The position numbers and the translations under genes are program-made. Shown here piece by piece: positions 1-4,350 of a stretch of 5,621 nucleotides of DNA; position 1 is the first letter of the stretch, and every line of letters starts with the position of its first letter. The notes below the pieces were generated by a model, which did no database searches, was not told the origin of the DNA, and saw only the letters and a list, made by a program, of their open reading frames with translations. Source of the stretch: Anaerolineales bacterium. GTDB taxonomy: Bacteria > Chloroflexota > Anaerolineae > Anaerolineales > UBA6663. The DNA lies in NCBI GenBank assembly GCA_017999235.1, contig JAGOBN010000313.1, positions 1-5,621 on the forward strand. The letters are read 5' to 3'.

Positions 1-1
1 G

Positions 2-574
2 TCCCTGCGCTTCACGGCCGGCCAGCCGCAGTCGCCGCCCAGCGCCGCCGGCTACGACCCCAACTATTACCGCTGGCTGACCTCCGAGTACATCGTCAGC
101 GGCCTGAAGGATTGGGTCCGCACCGGGGCCTTTGCCCAGGCGGTCAGCGTCGAGCTGGCCGCGCGCGGCGTGCCGCTGCCGGCCGGGGCGGTGGCCGGCG
201 CCATCGCCGCCTCCGACAACGCGCGCAGCCTCCTGGTGATCTCCCTGAGCGGCGGCGACCCGGCCCAACTGGTCAGCCTGGCCGACGCCCTGACCACGGT
301 GCTGCAAACGCAGAACCAGGTTGTGTTCCCGCAATTGGGCGGCCAGCCGGCCGTCGTCACCGCGCTGGACACCCCGGCCCCCGCCGCGCAGCCGCCGGCC
401 CTGCGCGCCCGCCTGGACCTGCCCATGCGCTTGGCCCTGGCGCTGGGCGCCGGCCTGGCGCTGGCGCTGGCCGCTTACTATTTTGACCCGGTGGTGCGCG
501 AGCGCGCGGAGCTGGAGAAAGCGGGCCTGCCGGTGGTGGCCGAAATTCCCGCCCGGCGCTCTAAGCCAGCCTGA
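2..574 (+). CDS. Wzz/PCP-like polysaccharide chain-length or export regulator, C-terminal part (5' partial)
   Basis: The reading frame is open from the first bases, so the N-terminus lies outside the window; 190 residues remain before TGA at 572-574. Visible order: a soluble extracytoplasmic portion containing YDPNYYRWLTSEYIVSGL (about residues 20-37), a proline/alanine-rich linker (about 124-134), one membrane segment (about 143-161, Leu/Ala-rich), then a short cytoplasmic tail with DPVVRERAELEKAGLPVVAEIP (162-183). A C-terminal helix followed by an (L/G)LPV-x-x-x-IP tail is the hallmark of the Wzz/polysaccharide co-polymerase family, which controls O-antigen, capsule or exopolysaccharide chain length and export. 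The GTG at 170 is internal, not a start. The next gene, of the same family, begins 53 bp downstream. Family assignment is fairly sure; the exact polymer and the missing N-terminal half are unknown. Confidence 0.75.
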   Translation, partial: SLRFTAGQPQSPPSAAGYDPNYYRWLTSEYIVSGLKDWVRTGAFAQAVSVELAARGVPLPAGAVAGAIAASDNARSLLVISLSGGDPAQLVSLADALTTVLQTQNQVVFPQLGGQPAVVTALDTPAPAAQPPALRARLDLPMRLALALGAGLALALAAYYFDPVVRERAELEKAGLPVVAEIPARRSKPA

Positions 575-600
575 AGCCAGGCGAGCGTCCGGCGTCGCTG

Positions 601-609
601 TGCTAGAAT
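601..609 (+). promoter_or_regulatory. possible extended -10 element upstream of the second Wzz-like gene
   Basis: TGCTAGAAT fits the extended -10 pattern TGnTATAAT with one mismatch. It lies in the 53-bp gap between the two Wzz-like genes and would put a transcript start about 12 nt before the ATG at 628. No convincing -35 box is visible, as extended -10 promoters can allow. In GC-rich DNA such an AT-bearing match stands out, but a single short match is weak evidence. Confidence 0.2.
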
Positions 610-627
610 CCCAGCCCGGAGCACCCC

Positions 628-1299
628 ATGACCCTGATTGAGCTTTTTGTCATCCTGCGCCGCCGCGGGTGGATCATCCTGCTGGCGGCGGCCCTGACCG
701 CGAGCAGCGCCTACGTCTTCAGCAAACTGCAGACGCCCATCTACGAGGCCACTGTCCGCATCCTGGTGAAGCCGTATCGGTCCGACCTCGGCCTGACCCA
801 GACCGCCAAGACCCTGCTGCGCTCGTACGTGCAGTGGCTGCAGACCCGGCAGAACGCGCAGATCGTCATCAGTGATTTGCAGTTAGACATGGTGCCGGAG
901 GCGCTGCTGGGCAACATCACCATCGCCACCGAGGAAGAGAACTTCGTCATCCAGGTGGATGCGCGGGATCAAAACCCGGAGACCGCCGGCCAGGTGGCCT
1001 ACCGCTGGGCTGAACTATTTGTCAGCTGGCGGGACACGGAAAACGCCGCGCTCCGCAACGAGGACAAGGTCAGCGGCGCGATCCTGGATCAACCCGTCCT
1101 CTCGCTCTACCGCCCCCAGACCACGGTCAACACCCTGGCCGGCGGGATTTTGGGCGTGCTGCTGGGCGGGGTGGCGATCTTCGTGCTGGAGTATTTGGAA
1201 TCCAACATCATCCGTTCGCGCCAAGACGCGGAGCGCGTATTGGGCCTGGCCGTAATCGGCGCCATCCCGGCCGCCGAGGCCGGCCGCCGGAAAGGATAA
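628..1299 (+). CDS. short Wzz/PCP-family membrane protein (223 aa)
   Basis: A complete two-pass inner-membrane protein. The N-terminal cytoplasmic stub (MTLIELFVILRRRG) precedes TM1 (about residues 15-31), then an extracytoplasmic domain of about 135 residues beginning with PIYEATVRILVKP (37-49), a YRPQTTVN segment just before TM2 (about 167-190), and a cytoplasmic tail ending in DAERVLGLAVIGAIP (200-214). This topology and the LGL-x-VIG-x-IP tail are typical of the Wzz chain-length determinant family. At 223 residues it is at the short end of the family and lacks a fused kinase domain; the ATPase is encoded by the next gene, 40 bp downstream. ATG at 628 is supported by GGAG at 618-621 with a 6-nt spacer. 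It probably partners the preceding homologue and the ATPase in controlling polymer length or export. Polymer unknown. Confidence 0.8.
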   Translation: MTLIELFVILRRRGWIILLAAALTASSAYVFSKLQTPIYEATVRILVKPYRSDLGLTQTAKTLLRSYVQWLQTRQNAQIVISDLQLDMVPEALLGNITIATEEENFVIQVDARDQNPETAGQVAYRWAELFVSWRDTENAALRNEDKVSGAILDQPVLSLYRPQTTVNTLAGGILGVLLGGVAIFVLEYLESNIIRSRQDAERVLGLAVIGAIPAAEAGRRKG

Positions 1300-1339
1300 C
1301 AGGACGGACCGCGGGGCTGCCGCCCGCCGTCATCCGCCT

Positions 1340-2002
1340 ATGACTAAAGAAACCCTGCTCACTCTGACCGACCCGCGCTCCGCGGCCGCCGAGGCGTTCC
1401 GCACCCTGCGCACCAACCTGCTGTTCGCGGGCCTGGAACGGCCGCTGCAGACCCTGCTGGTCACCTCGGCCGCGCCGGATGGCGATGGCCCGGCCAGCAA
1501 GACCCAGACGCTGGCCAACCTGGGCGTGGTGATGGCCCAGGGCGGGCGGCGGACCATCCTGGTGGATTGCGACCTGCGCCGGCCGCGCCTGCACGAGGTC
1601 TTTGGCGTGCCGGCCGCCCCCGGCTTCAGCGACTGGATGATGGGCACGGCTGAGACGGCGCCGGCTCTGACCCCCACGGGCGTGGACGCGCTCACGCTGC
1701 TGCCCGCCGGCGCGCCGGCCCCCACGCCCGCCGACCTGCTCAGTTCGCGCCGGCTGCAAACCCTCATCACCCACCTCAAACAGCAGGCCGAGATCGTGCT
1801 CTTCGACGGGCCGCCGCTGCTGTCCATGTCGGACGGGGCGCTGCTGGCGGCCAACCTGGACGGCGCCCTGCTGGTGGTCAGCGCCGGCCACACGCGCCGC
1901 GACCACGCCCTGCGGGCCAAGGAACTGCTCGACAAGATCCACGTCCGCGTGGTGGGGGCGGTGTTGACCAACGCCGCCGGCGACGCGCTCAGCGCGTACT
2001 GA
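1340..2002 (+). CDS. CpsD/CapB-family BY-kinase-like ATPase with atypical P-loop (220 aa)
   Basis: A cytoplasmic P-loop ATPase of the bacterial tyrosine-kinase family, which normally docks on a Wzz-like protein and controls polysaccharide synthesis by ATP-dependent oligomerisation and autophosphorylation. Seen in order: the EAFRTLRTNL interface motif (18-27); a P-loop region TSAAPDGDGPASKTQTLANL (42-61); the Walker A' motif ILVDCDLRRP (73-82); GAPAPTPADLLSS (124-136), equivalent to the usual GxxPPNPxELLxS; and Walker B VLFDGPPLLSMSD (153-165). The P-loop is odd: K54-T55 are kept, but the usual PGEGKS/T becomes DGDGPASKT, about four residues longer and with Ser replacing the Gly before Lys. 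The only tyrosine in the protein is its final residue, Y220, whereas typical members end in a tyrosine cluster. The start has no obvious Shine-Dalgarno sequence. Fold and family are secure; kinase activity is uncertain. Confidence 0.82.
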   Translation: MTKETLLTLTDPRSAAAEAFRTLRTNLLFAGLERPLQTLLVTSAAPDGDGPASKTQTLANLGVVMAQGGRRTILVDCDLRRPRLHEVFGVPAAPGFSDWMMGTAETAPALTPTGVDALTLLPAGAPAPTPADLLSSRRLQTLITHLKQQAEIVLFDGPPLLSMSDGALLAANLDGALLVVSAGHTRRDHALRAKELLDKIHVRVVGAVLTNAAGDALSAY

Positions 2003-2007
2003 GCGCG
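1984..2007 (+). other. hairpin spanning the ATPase stop codon
   Basis: CGCGCTCAG (1984-1992) is perfectly complementary to CTGAGCGCG (1999-2007) around a 6-nt loop CGCGTA, giving a 9-bp stem. The TGA stop (2000-2002) is inside the right arm. No T-run follows, so it does not look like a classical intrinsic terminator. It may protect the 3' end, slow ribosomes or be chance in GC-rich coding sequence. Confidence 0.45.
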
Positions 2008-2028
2008 GCGGACTCCAGCACCGAAGAC

Positions 2029-2063
2029 CTATTGCCGGCGCCGGCCGGCTGCGCGGACAATAG
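2029..2063 (+). other. nested palindrome in the leader of the thymidylyltransferase gene
   Basis: The 86-bp gap between the ATPase and the thymidylyltransferase contains CTATTG (2029-2034) and its exact inverse CAATAG (2058-2063), flanking the 12-bp perfect palindrome GCCGGCGCCGGC (2034-2045). The gap also has a marginal promoter-like pair, TTGCCG (2032-2037) and GACAAT (2056-2061), 18 bp apart. The symmetry is real in the sequence; whether it is an operator, a hairpin in the mRNA or a by-product of GC richness cannot be decided here. Confidence 0.35.
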
Positions 2064-2076
2064 ACGCCGGACTTAC

Positions 2077-2083
2077 AAGGGAG
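2077..2083 (+). promoter_or_regulatory. Shine-Dalgarno sequence fixing the thymidylyltransferase start
   Basis: AAGGGAG ends 5 nt before ATG 2089, where the canonical MKGLILSGGKGTRL N-terminus begins. This supports ATG 2089 over the in-frame TTG at 2032, which would add 19 residues outside the family fold. Confidence 0.8.
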
Positions 2084-2088
2084 CATCC

Positions 2089-3156
2089 ATGAAGGGCCTC
2101 ATTCTCTCGGGCGGCAAGGGCACGCGCCTGTACCCGCTCACCTATACCCGCGCCAAGCAACTGATCCCGGTGGCCAATGAGCCGGTGCTCTGCCGCGTCA
2201 TCCGCGCCATCCGCGACGCCGGCATCCGCGATATCGGCATTGTGGTGGGCGACACCGAGCCCGAGATCCGCGAGACGGTGGGCGACGGCGCGCGCTGGGG
2301 CGTGACCGTGACCTACATCCGGCAGAGCGCGCCGGCCGGCCTGGCGCACGCCGTCAAGGAGTCCCAGCCGTTCCTGGGCCGCGACCGGTTTGTGATGTTC
2401 CTGGGCGACAACGTCATCCAGGGCGGCATCAGCCCGCTCATCCGCCAGTTCGCGGACAGCGACTGGAACAGCCAGATCGTGCTCAAGCGCGTGCCGAACC
2501 CGGAGCAGTTCGGGGTGGCCGAGCTCAACCCGGACGGCTCCATCAAGCGCCTGGTGGAGAAGCCCAAACAGCCGCCCTCCGACCTGGCCCTGGTGGGCAT
2601 CTACATGTTTGACCAGCACGTCCACGAGGCCGTCCACGCCATCAAGCCCTCGTTCCGCGGCGAACTGGAAATCACCGACGCGATCCAGTGGCTGGTGGAG
2701 CAAGGGTACGCCGTCCACCCCTACGTCCACGAGGGCTGGTGGATTGACACCGGCAAGCCCGTGGACATGCTGACCGCCAACGACCATGTGCTGGAAGAAG
2801 TGGTGCCGCACATCGCCGGCCAGGTGGACGCGGCCTCCAGGGTGGACGCGCGCGTGACGGTGGAGGCCGGCGCGCAGATCATCAATAGCGTGGTGCGCGG
2901 CCCGACCATCATCGGCGCCAACGCGCGGATCGTGAACTCCTACGTCGGCCCCTTCACGTCGCTGTATCACGACGTGGTGGTGGAAAACAGCGAGATCGAG
3001 CACGCCATCGTGCTGGAGCACTCCAAGATCCTGAACGTCGGCGCCCGCATCCAGGATTCGCTCATCGGCCGCAACGCGGTGGTGACGCACACCGAGCGCA
3101 AGCCGCGGGCGATCCAGTTTAATTTAGGCGACTACTCGCAAATTGACTTAGTCTAG
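2089..3156 (+). CDS. rfbA: glucose-1-phosphate thymidylyltransferase, long form (355 aa)
   Basis: Transfers dTMP from dTTP to alpha-D-glucose-1-phosphate, giving dTDP-glucose and pyrophosphate in the cytoplasm, the first step of dTDP-deoxysugar synthesis. The N-terminal nucleotidyltransferase domain starts with GGKGTRLYPLT (8-18), then K23 in TRAKQLIPVANEPV, the metal-binding LGDN (105-108, D107), FGVAE (141-145), EKP (157-159), GIYMFD (170-175), RGELEITDAI and GWWIDTGKP. From about residue 250, repeats such as VVRGPTIIGANARIVNSYVGPFTS indicate a left-handed beta-helix tail. Length and tail match the long RmlA/StrD-type subfamily (about 350 aa) rather than the roughly 290-aa enterobacterial RmlA. 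The dehydratase using its product follows 76 bp downstream, which supports glucose-1-phosphate as substrate. Enzymes of this subfamily can feed rhamnose or other 6-deoxysugars, so the end product is open. Confidence 0.9.
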   Translation: MKGLILSGGKGTRLYPLTYTRAKQLIPVANEPVLCRVIRAIRDAGIRDIGIVVGDTEPEIRETVGDGARWGVTVTYIRQSAPAGLAHAVKESQPFLGRDRFVMFLGDNVIQGGISPLIRQFADSDWNSQIVLKRVPNPEQFGVAELNPDGSIKRLVEKPKQPPSDLALVGIYMFDQHVHEAVHAIKPSFRGELEITDAIQWLVEQGYAVHPYVHEGWWIDTGKPVDMLTANDHVLEEVVPHIAGQVDAASRVDARVTVEAGAQIINSVVRGPTIIGANARIVNSYVGPFTSLYHDVVVENSEIEHAIVLEHSKILNVGARIQDSLIGRNAVVTHTERKPRAIQFNLGDYSQIDLV

Positions 3157-3164
3157 TCCACCCC

Positions 3165-3171
3165 TAAGGAG
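3165..3171 (+). promoter_or_regulatory. strong Shine-Dalgarno sequence displaced from the dehydratase ATG
   Basis: TAAGGAG is a near-perfect Shine-Dalgarno sequence, yet the expected ATG at 3233 is 61 nt downstream and nothing resembling a ribosome-binding site lies just before it (CAACCGATCACT). The nearest candidate starts are GTG 3178 (out of frame, spacer 6) and GTG 3185 (in frame, spacer 13). The hairpin between may bring this site close to the ATG. Confidence 0.6.
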
Positions 3172-3230
3172 TGGTTAGTGGTTAGTGATCAGTCGCCAAC
3201 CCCTGATCACTGATCACCAGCAACCGATCA
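3172..3230 (+). repeat. two opposed arrays of 7-bp repeats forming a long hairpin
   Basis: On the + strand three heptamers run in phase: TGGTTAG (3172-3178), TGGTTAG (3179-3185), TGATCAG (3186-3192). After a 10-nt spacer, four run on the opposite strand: TGATCAG (3209-3203), TGATCAG (3216-3210), TTGCTGG (3223-3217), TGATCGG (3230-3224). Positions 3178-3192 pair with 3203-3217 in a 15-pair stem (13 Watson-Crick, 2 G-T) around loop 3193-3202; weaker pairing continues to 3171/3224. The TGATCA hexamer occurs three times. The composition is clearly more AT-rich than the flanking genes. This resembles short tandemly repeated heptamers known from cyanobacterial intergenic regions, and probably belongs to a dispersed family in this genome. 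Confidence 0.75.
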
Positions 3231-3232
3231 CT

Positions 3233-4261
3233 ATGCGAAACATCCTCGTCACCGGCGGCGCCGGCTTTATCGGCTCCAACTTCGTCCACCACATGCTGGC
3301 CAAGTATCCGGATTACCGGATCGTGGCCTACGACAAACTGACCTACGCCGGCCGGCTGGAGAACCTCAAACCGGCCGAGGCCTTCGGGCCGCGGTTTGCA
3401 TTTGTGCGCGGCGATATCGCCGACCGCGCGGCCGTGGATGCCGCCCTGCGCGCGCACGAGATTGACACCCTGGTGAACTTTGCGGCCGAGACGCACGTGG
3501 ACCGCTCGATCCTCTCGTCCGAGCCGTTTGTGACCAACAACGTGGCCGGCGTCACCACGCTCCTGGAAGCGGCCCGCGAATTCAAACTCGAGCGCTTCCA
3601 CCACATCTCCACCGACGAGGTCTACGGCCAGATCCCGGAGCCTAAGCGCAGCTCCGAGGGCGACCCCTTCGACACGCGCAGCCCGTATTCGGCCAGCAAG
3701 GCCGCGGCCGAGCACTTTGTCTTCGCCTACCACGTCACCTATGGCGTGCCCGTTACCATCACGCGCGGCTCCAACAACATCGGCCCGTATCACTACCCCG
3801 AAAAGGCCGTGCCGCTCTTCACCACCAACGCCATCGACAACGAGCCGCTGCCGGTTTATGGTGACGGCCGGCAGATGCGAGACTATCAGTATGTGGGCGA
3901 TCATTGCGACGGCATTGACGCGGTGCTGCACCACGGCCGGCTCGGCGAAGCCTACAACATCGCCACCGGCGTGGAGACCTACAACATCGACATGGCCCGG
4001 CAGATCCTGGATATCCTGGGCAAGCCGCACAGCCTGATCAAATTTGTGCCGGACCGCGCCGGCCATGACCGCCGCTATGCGCTGGACGTAAGCAAGGCTC
4101 GGGCGCTGGGCTGGGAGAGCCGGCACACCTTCGCCCAGGCGCTGGCGAAGACCGTGCGCTGGTATGTGGAAAATGAGTGGTGGTGGCGGCCGATCAAATC
4201 CGGCGAGTTCCGCGCCTACTACGAAAAGCAGTATGGGGCGCGCCTGGCCGCCGCCCGCTGA
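3233..4261 (+). CDS. rfbB: dTDP-glucose 4,6-dehydratase (342 aa)
   Basis: An extended short-chain dehydrogenase/reductase that uses bound NAD+ to convert dTDP-glucose to dTDP-4-keto-6-deoxyglucose. Seen: the Rossmann glycine motif TGGAGFIG (7-14); D34 in VAYDKLTYAG, matching the NAD-ribose-binding acidic residue; FAAETHVDRSI (83-93); the catalytic T127-D128-E129 in ISTDEVYG; the YSASK dyad Y152/K156; PEKAVPLF; and the C-terminal WWRPIK segment. Length is normal for RfbB. The segment TRGSNNIGP has Ile at 183 where the family usually has Tyr (SNNYGP). ATG 3233 starts exactly at the conserved MRNILVTGGAGFIG, but GTG 3185, in frame and nearer the strong Shine-Dalgarno at 3165-3171, would add 16 residues encoded by the heptamer repeats (including LITDHQQPIT). 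I prefer 3233 on protein grounds. Co-transcription with the preceding thymidylyltransferase is likely; no rmlC or rmlD follows. Confidence 0.92.
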   Translation: MRNILVTGGAGFIGSNFVHHMLAKYPDYRIVAYDKLTYAGRLENLKPAEAFGPRFAFVRGDIADRAAVDAALRAHEIDTLVNFAAETHVDRSILSSEPFVTNNVAGVTTLLEAAREFKLERFHHISTDEVYGQIPEPKRSSEGDPFDTRSPYSASKAAAEHFVFAYHVTYGVPVTITRGSNNIGPYHYPEKAVPLFTTNAIDNEPLPVYGDGRQMRDYQYVGDHCDGIDAVLHHGRLGEAYNIATGVETYNIDMARQILDILGKPHSLIKFVPDRAGHDRRYALDVSKARALGWESRHTFAQALAKTVRWYVENEWWWRPIKSGEFRAYYEKQYGARLAAAR

Positions 4262-4269
4262 CATCGTTC

Positions 4270-4296
4270 GCGCAATAGACCGACGCGGTCTAGCGC
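4270..4296. terminator. convergent-junction hairpin 1
   Basis: TAGACCG (4276-4282) pairs with CGGTCTA (4286-4292) around a 3-nt loop, and GCGC (4270-4273) pairs with GCGC (4293-4296) beyond a 2-nt AA bulge, giving 11 bp in all. It lies 9 bp after the dehydratase stop, between convergent genes, where a bidirectional terminator is expected. There is no T-tract on either side, so intrinsic termination is only plausible. Confidence 0.4.
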
Positions 4297-4320
4297 CGCC
4301 CGCCAGGCCTGCCGAAGCGA

Positions 4321-4343
4321 GTCCAGACCGCGCCGGTCTGGAC
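4321..4343. terminator. convergent-junction hairpin 2, probable (bidirectional) terminator
   Basis: GTCCAGACCG (4321-4330) is perfectly complementary to CGGTCTGGAC (4334-4343) around the loop CGC: a 10-bp stem followed on the + strand by TTCTT (4344-4348). It sits 7 bp past the aspartase stop on the - strand and downstream of the dehydratase on the + strand. The T-rich tail favours termination of the + strand operon; on the - strand no T-run follows. It shares its AGACCG/CGGTCT core with the hairpin at 4270-4296. Confidence 0.55.
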
Positions 4344-4350
4344 TTCTTGG

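Noticed and set aside
431..475. CTGGCGCTGG-type repetition
   Set aside because: It encodes the Leu/Ala membrane helix of the first protein, so the low complexity is compositional.
1267..1289. CCGGCCGCCG direct repeat with a 13-bp period
   Set aside because: Encodes the Ala/Arg-rich tail of the second Wzz-like protein; best explained by GC-rich codon use.
1311..1327. GCGGG/CCCGC stem in the gap before the ATPase gene
   Set aside because: Only 5 bp with a 7-nt loop in very GC-rich DNA; not distinguishable from chance.
1208..2086. Long antisense open frame (292 codons) opposite the ATPase gene
   Set aside because: Arises from strong GC bias at third positions; its translation is Arg/Gly/Ala/Gln-rich with no recognisable domain, while the + strand has clear BY-kinase motifs.
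2032..2088. TTG at 2032 as the thymidylyltransferase start
   Set aside because: It adds 19 residues not belonging to the fold and runs through the palindromic leader; ATG 2089 has AAGGGAG 5 nt upstream.
2029..3090. 353-codon antisense open frame opposite the thymidylyltransferase
   Set aside because: His/Val/Asp-rich low-complexity translation typical of a shadow of a GC-rich gene; the + strand encodes a full RmlA.
3143..3148. TTGACT as a -35 box for the dehydratase
   Set aside because: It lies in the thymidylyltransferase 3' coding end, and no acceptable -10 hexamer is present 15-19 bp downstream.
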